Positions 1 to 6,612 of a DNA stretch of 17,794 bases are shown here, piece after piece (the first letter of the stretch is position 1; the number at the start of each line of letters is the position of its first letter). Below the pieces are notes generated by a model. The model ran no database searches, had not been told where the DNA came from, and was given only the letters and a program-made list of their open reading frames with translations. A program made the position numbers and the translations under genes. The DNA comes from CALFXN01 sp964451935 (GTDB taxonomy: Bacteria; Synergistota; Synergistia; Synergistales; Aminobacteriaceae), in the NCBI GenBank assembly GCA_964451935.1, contig CAYVKE010000061.1, positions 1 through 17,794 on the forward strand, written 5' to 3'.

Positions 1-124
1 TCTTCGCTCCGTTTCCTTCGCTCTCTCCACCTTATAAATCTGTCAAGGTCCGCCGCCCGATATCCTTCTGCGTTGTGTGTTTCGGCTTTGTAACGGGCGT
101 GTCGCGCGCAGCGCAACGAAAGGA

Positions 125-152
125 ATTCTACCAGCTTTTGCTCATCCGTCAA
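125..152 (-). promoter_or_regulatory. Sigma-70-type promoter reading left, off the window edge
   Basis: On the minus strand TTGACG (152-147) is followed after 16 bases by TAGAAT (130-125). A TG lies one base upstream of the -10, giving an extended -10. Each hexamer matches the consensus at five of six positions. Transcription would start near 118 and read leftwards. Positions 1-124 contain no convincing start codon or reading frame, so the product is a long 5' leader or an RNA gene that begins beyond the edge. The promoter lies just past the ptsH stop and therefore does not serve the dha genes. Confidence 0.6.
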
Positions 153-197
153 GGGCCCAGTTTGAGATTCAATTTTCGTAAAACGCCTTCCTCCGGT

Positions 198-458
198 TCA
201 ACCCGCCTCCGCCGACAGAACCGCGGCGAGACGGTCGAGCAGCGGTTCGGATCCCTCTCCGTCGGCGCCTATGGTAATGGTGTCGTTGCACTCTATTCCG
301 AGGCCGAGGACGCCAAGGATGCTTCTGGCATCGGTCTCTTTTCCGTTTTTCGAGACGGTCACCCGCCCGCCGAAAGCAGCCGCGATCCGGACGAAATTCG
401 CGGCCGGACGAGCGTGCAGCCCGTGGATATTCGTAACGATGCATTCCCGAGTTGTCAT
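198..458 (-). CDS. ptsH: HPr phosphocarrier protein
   Basis: This 86-residue protein is the full usual length of HPr. It carries phosphate from Enzyme I to an EIIA-type domain in the cytoplasm. The active-site motif GLHARPA places the phosphorylated His exactly at residue 15. The regulatory-site motif DARSILGVLGLG places Ser exactly at residue 46, the position used by HPr kinase in bacteria that have one. The start was chosen because GGAAGGAG lies just upstream of the ATG at 458, and because it gives canonical HPr numbering; longer in-frame starts run back into dhaM. The gene lies 31 bases after dhaM and is the last of the dhaK1-dhaL1-dhaM-ptsH group. With no EIIB or EIIC nearby, its obvious partner here is DhaM. 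No clear terminator follows the gene. Confidence 0.96.
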   Translation of the reverse strand: MTTRECIVTNIHGLHARPAANFVRIAAAFGGRVTVSKNGKETDARSILGVLGLGIECNDTITIGADGEGSEPLLDRLAAVLSAEAG

Positions 459-489
459 GCGTTCGCTCCTTCCCAGACGATTGAGACGT

Positions 490-885
490 TCATCCGAGCT
501 TTCGAAGGTCGCGGGCTCCTTCCGCCGTTTCGAGGACCTCCCGCATCGGGGATCCGGCGCTCGCCTGGATCGCGCCGAGAACAGCGCCTTCGAGAAACGG
601 CGCGTCGGCGATCCGGACATTCGATTTTTCCTCGTCTTCGAGAAAGTCGAGCGCCTGTTCGGCGGACAGGATCGCGCTTCCGAGGTCACAGAGAACGAGC
701 ACTCCTTCGTCGCGCGCGACGGAACGGATTGCGTCGGCGATGGCGCACGCGTCCGTCCCGAGTCCGCCGTCGCTCCCGCCTCCGCACGCGATGACCGGAA
801 CGAGGCCGCCGGTCATCTGCAGGGCCATTTCCCGCACGCCCGCGGCGACATCGCGGCTGTGCGACACGAGGACGAACGCAATCAC
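490..885 (-). CDS. dhaM: PTS-dependent dihydroxyacetone kinase, phosphotransferase subunit DhaM
   Basis: This 131-residue protein is a single EIIA-mannose-like domain. It accepts phosphate from HPr and passes it to the ADP permanently bound to DhaL. The N-terminal strand ends in LVSHS, placing the phosphorylated His at residue 9. The family motifs GGGSDGGLGTD (about 35-45) and LCDLGSA (65-71) are present. E. coli DhaM carries additional HPr-like and Enzyme I-like domains; this is the short form, and a separate HPr gene follows directly. The start is a GTG at 885 that shares the four bases GTGA with the dhaL1 stop, with GGGGAG upstream, so translation is probably coupled. It is the only DhaM in the window although there are two DhaK/DhaL pairs. 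Confidence 0.93.
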   Translation of the reverse strand: MIAFVLVSHSRDVAAGVREMALQMTGGLVPVIACGGGSDGGLGTDACAIADAIRSVARDEGVLVLCDLGSAILSAEQALDFLEDEEKSNVRIADAPFLEGAVLGAIQASAGSPMREVLETAEGARDLRKLG

Positions 886-1541
886 GGCCGGGACTCCCCG
901 CACGACTCCGCGAGGACGTCGAGCGCGGTCTCGATCATGATACAGCTCGACATCGCGCCGGGGTCGCAACACCCGATGCTCCGTTCTCCGAGAAAGCTCG
1001 CCCGGCCCTTTCGCGCCTGCATCGGCACGGTGGACTCCATTCCCGCGCGCGCGATCCTCCGGACTTCGCGCATTCGTTCCTCCGGACTCGATCCGCCGGA
1101 GTCGGACGATTCGAGGAACGCGGCGACGGGTTCGATCGTGTCGAGTATCGTCTTGTCCCCGACGCCCGCGCGCCCTCTCTTGACGACGCCGTTCGCTGCG
1201 GCGCGCATCGCCCGCGACAGAAGCGCGGGCGACATTTCTCCGGCCCCTGCGAGTTCCTGGGCGGCGTATATGAAGGCTGTGCCGTACAAGGGCCCAGAAG
1301 CCCCTCCCACGGTGCTCACAAGGGTCATTCCGGCCGTCTTGAGGAGCGACGCGACATCGGTATTTTCGGGCAGGGAGGCGAGCTTCTCCCGTACGGCTGC
1401 AAAACCCCGGGCCATGTTGACGCCGTGGTCTCCGTCTCCGATGGTCCGGTCGAGGTCGGTCAGAAGATCGCGGCTTTCGATAATCCTCGTCGCGACGACA
1501 TCCAAAAGGCGCCTGATTTCGGCGGCTCCAACTGGGTTCAT
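882..1541 (-). CDS. dhaL: Dihydroxyacetone kinase ADP-binding subunit DhaL, copy 1
   Basis: This 219-residue protein is the usual length for DhaL, the subunit that holds Mg-ADP as a fixed cofactor and moves phosphate from DhaM to the substrate on DhaK. The Mg-binding motif LDRTIGDGDHG has all three expected Asp residues (31, 36, 38). The nucleotide-pocket segments TVGGASGPLYGT, GDKTILDTIEP and CCDPGAMSS follow in the right order. The start is an ATG 16 bases after the dhaK1 stop; its GAGGAG ribosome binding site overlaps that stop codon. It overlaps dhaM by GTGA. By sequence this is the canonical copy of the two DhaL proteins. Confidence 0.95.
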   Translation of the reverse strand: MNPVGAAEIRRLLDVVATRIIESRDLLTDLDRTIGDGDHGVNMARGFAAVREKLASLPENTDVASLLKTAGMTLVSTVGGASGPLYGTAFIYAAQELAGAGEMSPALLSRAMRAAANGVVKRGRAGVGDKTILDTIEPVAAFLESSDSGGSSPEERMREVRRIARAGMESTVPMQARKGRASFLGERSIGCCDPGAMSSCIMIETALDVLAESCGESRP

Positions 1542-1557
1542 GACGGGAAGCGGCTCC

Positions 1558-2550
1558 TCACTGCCGGAAAGCGGGCGCGCCCGACGGGTCGGCGAGCAGC
1601 GACTCGAGTTCCGGATCCAGGCGCAACAGCGAGACGGAAGCTCCCGCCATTTCGAGCGACGTCATGAAGTTCCCGACGTATGTCTTCGCGACGGTGAGTC
1701 CGCGCTCACGGCACAGCGCGGCGACGGAGCGGTTGAGGATGTACAGCTCCATGAGCGGCGTGCCGCCGAGTCCGTTGACGAGGACGGCGACGCGGTCGCC
1801 GCTCCGGAACGGGAGATCGTCGAAAACGGCGGAGAGCAGGTTTCGCGCCAGCGCATCAGCATTTTCGACCGGCGCGCGCCGGACTCCGGGTTCCCCGTGA
1901 ATCCCGAGGCCGAACTCCATTTCCCCGTCGCCGAGATCGAAGCCCGGGCGTCCGTTCGCCGGAACGGTGCAGGGAGAGAGCGCAAAACCCATCGAGCGCA
2001 CGTTGTCAACGACTTTCTGCGCGACGGCCGCGACCGCGTCGAGGTTCGCCCCGCGCTCGGCCAGCGCGCCCGCGATCTTGTGGACGAAAACCGTTCCCGC
2101 GATGCCGCGCCGCCCCGTCGTGTAGGTGCTGTTCTCGACGGCGACGTCGTCGTTGACGATGACGCTTCGTGTCCTGACGCCGTCCGTTTCAGCGAGTTCC
2201 GCGGCCATTTCGAAGTTCATGACGTCGCCGGAGTAGTTCTTGACGATCAGGAGCGTTCCGGCGTCGGAACGGACCGCATCGATCGCGGCCTTTATCCGGT
2301 CCGGCGTCGGCGATGTGAAGACCTCGCCGGCGACCGCCGCGTCCAGCATCCCGGTTCCGACATATCCCGCATGCGCGGGTTCGTGTCCGCTTCCTCCGCC
2401 GCTCACGAGCGTCACCTTGTCCGCCCGGATTTCCTTCCGGACGATCACGCTCTGCCCTTCAAGCCGCCGGAGCGTCTCCGGATGCGCGGCGGCGACGCCG
2501 TCGAGCATCTCGGTGACGATATCGGGAATCGCGTTGATGACCTTCTTCAT
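1558..2550 (-). CDS. dhaK: Dihydroxyacetone kinase substrate-binding subunit DhaK, copy 1
   Basis: This 330-residue protein binds the keto substrate covalently through a His hemiaminal and presents it to DhaL for phosphorylation. With this start the catalytic residues fall on the E. coli DhaK numbers: His56 in GGGSGHEPAH (51-60), Asp109 in KNYSGD, and the covalent His218 in GIHGEPG. The C-terminal segment VGNFMTSLEMAG is also typical. The start was chosen for AGGAGGGAG ending six bases upstream and for a typical N-terminus, MKKVINAIPDIV; upstream in-frame codons run through a terminator hairpin. It heads dhaK1-dhaL1-dhaM-ptsH. An intrinsic terminator ends almost at its ribosome binding site, so expression probably depends on read-through or controlled antitermination. 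Confidence 0.95.
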   Translation of the reverse strand: MKKVINAIPDIVTEMLDGVAAAHPETLRRLEGQSVIVRKEIRADKVTLVSGGGSGHEPAHAGYVGTGMLDAAVAGEVFTSPTPDRIKAAIDAVRSDAGTLLIVKNYSGDVMNFEMAAELAETDGVRTRSVIVNDDVAVENSTYTTGRRGIAGTVFVHKIAGALAERGANLDAVAAVAQKVVDNVRSMGFALSPCTVPANGRPGFDLGDGEMEFGLGIHGEPGVRRAPVENADALARNLLSAVFDDLPFRSGDRVAVLVNGLGGTPLMELYILNRSVAALCRERGLTVAKTYVGNFMTSLEMAGASVSLLRLDPELESLLADPSGAPAFRQ

Positions 2551-2567
2551 GTCTCTCCCTCCTACAG

Positions 2568-2601
2568 AAAAAAAGCAAACGGCAGGGGAGGCTCCCCTGC
2601 C
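2568..2601 (-). terminator. Intrinsic terminator / possible attenuator between the ATC-hydrolase-like gene and dhaK1
   Basis: A perfect 10-base inverted repeat (2581-2590 with 2592-2601) can form a GC-rich stem; 9 bp with a 3-base loop is the realistic form. On the minus strand it is followed by GTTTGC and then seven Ts (2574-2568). It lies 25 bases after the stop of the ATC-hydrolase-like gene. Only about 17 bases separate the T-tract from the dhaK1 start, which is just enough for the ribosome binding site and leaves no room for a promoter after it. Confidence 0.85.
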
Positions 2602-2626
2602 GGAATGATGCGAGGCCGTCGCCGGA

Positions 2627-3121
2627 TCAGCGCTTTTTCCGGGTGATGACGATGCGGCAGATCGGCTTGCCCTGTGCGATGGTTTCTTCGAGCGCGAATT
2701 CGAAATCCGGGAACATGCTGACGATCCCGCGGTCGCCGTCCATCGCGATATCGCAGAGTTTCTCGATGTCCTTTTCATCGTTCGTCTGCTTCTTCCACGC
2801 GGCGACGAGCGGGCAGTAATGGAACTCGACGACGAAGCGGTCCTTCGTGACCTCCTTCATGTCCATCTCGAAGATCTTCCGGTAGAGTTCGTTCGCGAAG
2901 CTCTTCGAGAAGACGGTCAGATCGTCGGTCTTCTCGAACTTCGCGTCGCCGTGGAACCTGCCGCAGCGCAACACGGCCGCGCGCGCGAAGTCGTCCCACT
3001 CGAGCCCGCGCTTCCTCGCCTCGTCCATGAGCAGATACATCCATGTCGCCCGATGTTCGATGGCCGACCGCATATCGTCGACATGCGGTTCACGGATCGT
3101 CGCCTTGTTTTCAATCGTCAT
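2627..3121 (-). CDS. L-2-amino-thiazoline-4-carboxylic acid (ATC) hydrolase family protein
   Basis: This 164-residue soluble protein has no signal peptide or membrane segment. It resembles the Pfam family named for Pseudomonas ATC hydrolase, which opens a thiazoline ring on the route to L-cysteine. The recognisable pattern is HYCPLVAAW (Cys103), then KLCDIAMDGD (Cys123 with nearby Asp residues), then a late GKPICRI (Cys155). The family is broad and most anaerobe members are uncharacterised, so the reaction here is unknown; in this setting it may act on the compound imported by Liv. The ATG at 3121 has a strong AAGGAGGT nine bases upstream, whereas the longer frame begins inside the intergenic hairpin. 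It follows livF by 56 bases and ends just before an intrinsic terminator, making it the last gene of the liv transcription unit. Confidence 0.75.
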   Translation of the reverse strand: MTIENKATIREPHVDDMRSAIEHRATWMYLLMDEARKRGLEWDDFARAAVLRCGRFHGDAKFEKTDDLTVFSKSFANELYRKIFEMDMKEVTKDRFVVEFHYCPLVAAWKKQTNDEKDIEKLCDIAMDGDRGIVSMFPDFEFALEETIAQGKPICRIVITRKKR

Positions 3122-3143
3122 TCCTGCATACCTCCTTGAAATT

Positions 3144-3166
3144 CGCCCGCGCGCACGGCGCGGGCG
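3144..3166 (-). repeat. Intercistronic hairpin between livF and the ATC-hydrolase-like gene
   Basis: CGCCCGCGC (3144-3152) and its exact reverse complement (3158-3166) form a 9-bp all-GC stem with a 5-base loop. On the minus strand it is followed by AATTTC and then the next ribosome binding site, with no T-tract. It is therefore more likely an mRNA-stability or partial-termination element than a full terminator. Confidence 0.6.
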
Positions 3167-3177
3167 GGGCATCCTTC

Positions 3178-3888
3178 CTAGATTCCCAGATAGGCGCTCG
3201 CCACGCTGGGATTGTTCGCAAGCTCCTTCGCGGTCCCGGAGAGGATGATGTTTCCGGTCTCCATGACGTACCCCCGGTCCGCGATGGCAAGCGCCATATT
3301 GGCGTTCTGTTCGATCAGCAGGATCGTCTTCCCGAAATCCCGGATCTTCTGAATCAGCGCGAAGATCGTCTCGACGATGATCGGCGCCAGTCCGAGCGAC
3401 GGTTCGTCGAACAGGAGCATCTCCGGATCCACCATCAGTCCGCGTCCGATGGCCAGCATCTGCTGCTCGCCGCCGGAGAGCGTCCCTCCGTTCTGATTCC
3501 GGCGCTCCGCGAGGATCGGAAACAGTTCGTAGACCCGATCGAGATTCGCCGCAGTCGTCGCCCTCGACGAACGGACGTTGCCGGAGACGCCCACCATCAG
3601 GTTTTCCTGAACCGTCAGGAACGGGAAGATGTGCCGTCCTTCGGGCACGTGCCCGATGCCCGCGCGAACGATGGCCGACGGCTTGAGCGACGTGATGTCC
3701 CGCCCCTTGAAATGGACGCTCCCTCCCGATTTTCGGGCGATGTTGGAGATCGCCATGAGGGTGCTCGATTTTCCGGCGCCGTTCGACCCGATGATCGTGA
3801 CGATCTCCTTCTCCCGGACCTCGAAGGAGACGCCCCTGAGCGCGGTGATGTTGCCGTAGTCGACCCGAAGGTCCGTAACCTGAAGCAT
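3178..3888 (-). CDS. livF: Branched-chain amino-acid-type ABC transporter ATP-binding protein LivF
   Basis: This 236-residue ATPase is one of the two that power a Liv-type importer on the cytoplasmic face. It has Walker A GSNGAGKSS (34-42), signature LSGGEQQ (137-143) and Walker B LLFDEPSLGLAP with the catalytic Glu at 162. The segment VPEGRHIFPFLTVQENL is a LivF hallmark that separates it from LivG. Two ATGs lie six bases apart. GGAGG touches the upstream one (3894), so the downstream ATG at 3888, with seven bases of spacing, is preferred. It begins 11 bases after the livG stop, and its ribosome binding site overlaps the end of livG. Confidence 0.95.
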   Translation of the reverse strand: MLQVTDLRVDYGNITALRGVSFEVREKEIVTIIGSNGAGKSSTLMAISNIARKSGGSVHFKGRDITSLKPSAIVRAGIGHVPEGRHIFPFLTVQENLMVGVSGNVRSSRATTAANLDRVYELFPILAERRNQNGGTLSGGEQQMLAIGRGLMVDPEMLLFDEPSLGLAPIIVETIFALIQKIRDFGKTILLIEQNANMALAIADRGYVMETGNIILSGTAKELANNPSVASAYLGI

Positions 3889-3899
3889 GGACATCCCTC

Positions 3900-4673
3900 C
3901 TAAGCGCCCCGGGCGTGTCCGAGGTACGCGCTGATGACGTCCGGGTCGTTCCGGACCTCCGCCGGCGTTCCCTCGCAGATCTTGAGCCCCTGGTTGAGAA
4001 CGGTGATGACGTCGCAGAGGTTCATGATGAGTTTCATGTCGTGTTCGATCACGACGATCGTCCGTCCGAGCGAGCTGATCTTCCGGATCAGCTCCATGAC
4101 CTCGCTCTTCTCCGACGGGTTCATTCCGGCCGCGGGTTCGTCGAGCAGGAGGACCTTCGGGTCCGTTGCAAGCGCCCGGGCGATTTCGAGACGCCGCTGC
4201 GTTCCGTAGGACAGATTTGCGGCCAGATTATACGCCTGTTTCCGAAGCCCGACGAAATCGAGAAGTTCGAGCCCCTGTTCCGCAACGAACGCCTCGTCCG
4301 CGCGGAACGCGGCGTTTCGGGCGACGGCGCCGAGAAGCCCCGTCTTCGTCCGCGTGTGGAATCCGACTTTCACGTTGTCCAGAACGGTCATGAAACGGAA
4401 GAGCTTGATATTCTGGAAGGTCCGCGACATTCCGATCCCGGCGACGCTTTCCGGCGGAACGCCCGTTATGTCCCGGCCCGCGAAAAGCACGGAGCCGCGC
4501 GTCACTTCGATCAAACCGGTCAACAGATTGAAAAACGTCGTCTTTCCCGCTCCGTTGGGACCGATGATTCCGTGAATCGTCCCCTCGCGGACAGCCATGT
4601 CCACAGAATCGACGGCCTTGAGTCCGCCGAAGTGCTTTGAAAGCCCGCGTGTCTCCAGGATGACGTCGCTCAT
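3900..4673 (-). CDS. livG: Branched-chain amino-acid-type ABC transporter ATP-binding protein LivG
   Basis: This 257-residue ATPase pairs with LivF. It has Walker A GPNGAGKTT (38-46), the segment GMSRTFQNIKLF after the Q-loop region, signature LSYGTQRRLEIARAL (from 154) and Walker B LLLDEPAAGMNPSE with Glu179. The LSYGxQR form of the signature and the AAGMNP segment are typical of LivG. The ATG at 4673 shares ATGA with the livM stop and gives a normal LivG N-terminus, MSDVILETRGLSKHFGG; the longer open frame upstream is only a shadow of livM. The coupled arrangement livM-livG-livF implies equal expression of these subunits. Confidence 0.95.
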   Translation of the reverse strand: MSDVILETRGLSKHFGGLKAVDSVDMAVREGTIHGIIGPNGAGKTTFFNLLTGLIEVTRGSVLFAGRDITGVPPESVAGIGMSRTFQNIKLFRFMTVLDNVKVGFHTRTKTGLLGAVARNAAFRADEAFVAEQGLELLDFVGLRKQAYNLAANLSYGTQRRLEIARALATDPKVLLLDEPAAGMNPSEKSEVMELIRKISSLGRTIVVIEHDMKLIMNLCDVITVLNQGLKICEGTPAEVRNDPDVISAYLGHARGA

Positions 4674-5662
4674 AACGCGGCCCCCTTTCCAGCGGGCTCT
4701 TCGGAATCGGGCGCTATCGCCGCGAAGACGCCGCCGCCCGCGATGCCCTGCGGCCGGACATGCATCGTGACGAGAATCGCCAGCCCGAAGATCACGAGCC
4801 GGTACTCCGCGAGGAACCGGAACATCTCGGGCAGCACGACGAGGAAGAAGGCGCCGACGAGGGGACCGATCAGGCTTCCCGGGCCGCCCACGAGAACCAT
4901 GCACAGGATCGCGAAGCCCTCGTCGAGCGTAAAGCTGTCCGCGCTCACGTAGCTCGAGAGATACGCGTAGAAGCACCCGGCCACACCCGCCCAGAAGGTC
5001 CCGAACGCGAGGTTGTAGATTTTGTAGCGCGTCGTCGGGATCCCCATCGACTTCGCCGCGAGTTCGTCCTCGCGGATGGCGATCCACGCCCGGCCGATGC
5101 GGGAATTGAGCACCCGGAAACACACGAACAGGGTGACGGCCGCAATGGCCAGAATCAGGAAATAGAAGCCGAAATTCGTTGAGATCTCATACCCGAAAAA
5201 CGTCGGGAACGGAATCCCCGGAATCCCCATCGGACCGCGCGTGAACTCGATCCAGTTGAGGATCGTCAGGCGCACGATTTCGGAAAAACCGAGCGTGCAG
5301 ATCGCGAGGAAGATCCCCCGCAGTCGCGCGGTCGGAATTCCGAGCAGGACGCTCGACAGGGCGGCGATCAGGCCGCTTGCGGGAAGCGCGAGCCAGAAGC
5401 CGACGCCATACCGGGTCGCGAGAATCGCGGCCGTGTAGGCTCCGATGCAGTAGAATCCGGCCTGCCCGATATTGAACTGCCCCGAATAGCCGTTGATCAT
5501 GTTCAGGCTCGTTGCGAGAACGGAATAGAGCAGGATGTTGATCGCGATCCGGAGCAGATAATCGTTGCCGCGGATCAGGAACGGGACGGCCAGCAGGACG
5601 CCGGCGGCGCAGAGCATCGAAAGCGTTCCGTGCCGCTGAACCATTCGGACAAGCGTCTTCAT
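4670..5662 (-). CDS. livM: Branched-chain amino-acid-type ABC transporter permease LivM
   Basis: This 330-residue inner-membrane permease belongs to the LivM/BPD_transp_2 family. It is hydrophobic throughout, with the family segment SLNMINGYSGQFNIGQAGF (about 60-80) and IGRAWIAIREDELAAKSMGI, the cytoplasmic loop that contacts the ATPases. The first membrane segment begins near residue 14. The ATG at 5662 overlaps the livH stop as ATGA and has GGAAAAGGT upstream; in-frame sequence further upstream is arginine-rich shadow of livH. It forms the heterodimeric channel with LivH. Confidence 0.94.
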   Translation of the reverse strand: MKTLVRMVQRHGTLSMLCAAGVLLAVPFLIRGNDYLLRIAINILLYSVLATSLNMINGYSGQFNIGQAGFYCIGAYTAAILATRYGVGFWLALPASGLIAALSSVLLGIPTARLRGIFLAICTLGFSEIVRLTILNWIEFTRGPMGIPGIPFPTFFGYEISTNFGFYFLILAIAAVTLFVCFRVLNSRIGRAWIAIREDELAAKSMGIPTTRYKIYNLAFGTFWAGVAGCFYAYLSSYVSADSFTLDEGFAILCMVLVGGPGSLIGPLVGAFFLVVLPEMFRFLAEYRLVIFGLAILVTMHVRPQGIAGGGVFAAIAPDSEEPAGKGAAL

Positions 5663-6534
5663 ACCTTTTCCGCCCCCTTCCGTCCGAGAAGTCCCGAGGG
5701 ACGCACGAGAAGGACCGCGATCAGGATCAGGAACGCGATGACGTCTCTCCAGCCGGAGGAAAAGAAGAGAACGCCGACGTTCTCGAAGATTCCGAGCAGG
5801 ATGCCGCCGATGGCGGCGCCGGGGATGCTCGTCAGGCCGCCCAAGACCGCGGAGGCGAAGGATTTGAGGCCCGCGCTTCCGCCCATGACGGCATGCACCG
5901 AATTGTAGTACACGCCGAGCAGGACTCCGGAGACGCCGCACAGGGCGCATCCGATGGCGTTTCCGATGACGAGGATCCGCCGGACGTCGACGCCGAGGAG
6001 CGCCGCGGCCGTTTTATCCATCGAGACGGCCTTGAGTTCGAGTCCGGTCCGTGTTTTCTTGAGAAAGAGCCAGAGTCCGGCGGAGAGGATGAAGAGGACG
6101 GCCAGCATGAAGACCTGGATGTGAAGGATCCGGGCCCCTCCCAGGGTCCAGAATCCGGTGTAGACGTCGGGGACGAGCTGCTGTTCCGTCCCCAGGACGA
6201 TCTGCGCGCCGCTCTTGAGAACCGTGGAGACGCCGATCGTCGTGATGAGCCACGTTTCGTCCGGCCCCTTCGGCCATCTGCGGTAGCAGATCAGTTCGAT
6301 GACGAGCCCCAATATCCACGCCGCGGCGAATCCCGCGACGAGGGCGACGAATATTCCCGTTTTGAGGAACGTGAGCGCGTAGAATCCGGCGAAGGCCCCG
6401 ATCATGATGACTTCGCCGTGCGTGAAGGTGACGAGCCCAAGAATTCCCATGATCATCGCGAATCCGATTGCCATCAGCGCGTAGATCGACCCCTGGGCGA
6501 CGCCGTCGACGAGCGTTTGAACGTAGTAATTCAT
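5659..6534 (-). CDS. livH: Branched-chain amino-acid-type ABC transporter permease LivH
   Basis: This 291-residue integral membrane protein begins MNYYVQTLVDGVAQGSIYAL, the classic LivH N-terminus, followed by LGLVTFTHGEVIMIGAF. Near the C-terminal end it has SAVLGGLTSIPGAAIGGI, the conserved coupling-loop region. The start at 6534 was chosen for GGAG seven bases upstream and agreement with the family; an in-frame ATG six codons earlier is less well placed. It is coupled to livM by a 4-bp overlap. A hairpin separates it from livK, consistent with the binding protein being made in excess over the membrane subunits. Confidence 0.95.
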   Translation of the reverse strand: MNYYVQTLVDGVAQGSIYALMAIGFAMIMGILGLVTFTHGEVIMIGAFAGFYALTFLKTGIFVALVAGFAAAWILGLVIELICYRRWPKGPDETWLITTIGVSTVLKSGAQIVLGTEQQLVPDVYTGFWTLGGARILHIQVFMLAVLFILSAGLWLFLKKTRTGLELKAVSMDKTAAALLGVDVRRILVIGNAIGCALCGVSGVLLGVYYNSVHAVMGGSAGLKSFASAVLGGLTSIPGAAIGGILLGIFENVGVLFFSSGWRDVIAFLILIAVLLVRPSGLLGRKGAEKV

Positions 6535-6561
6535 GGAACCACTCCATCTCATCTCAGGGTG

Positions 6562-6589
6562 GCGGAGGGCCGGCGTTCAGGCCCTCCGC
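6562..6589 (-). repeat. Intercistronic hairpin between livK and livH
   Basis: GCGGAGGGCC (6562-6571) and its exact reverse complement (6580-6589) form a 10-bp stem with an 8-base loop in the 78-base gap after livK. No T-tract follows on the minus strand. Hairpins in this position often protect the upstream binding-protein mRNA or lower downstream expression; that role here is inferred. Confidence 0.65.
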
Positions 6590-6612
6590 TCCGCTTCGGT
6601 CCGGCGTTCGTC

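Noticed and set aside
271..2646. Long plus-strand open frame of 791 codons opposite dhaK1-dhaL1-dhaM
   Set aside because: It is antisense to four well-recognised genes, is rich in Arg, Ser and Pro as expected from high-GC shadow frames, and shows no family motif.
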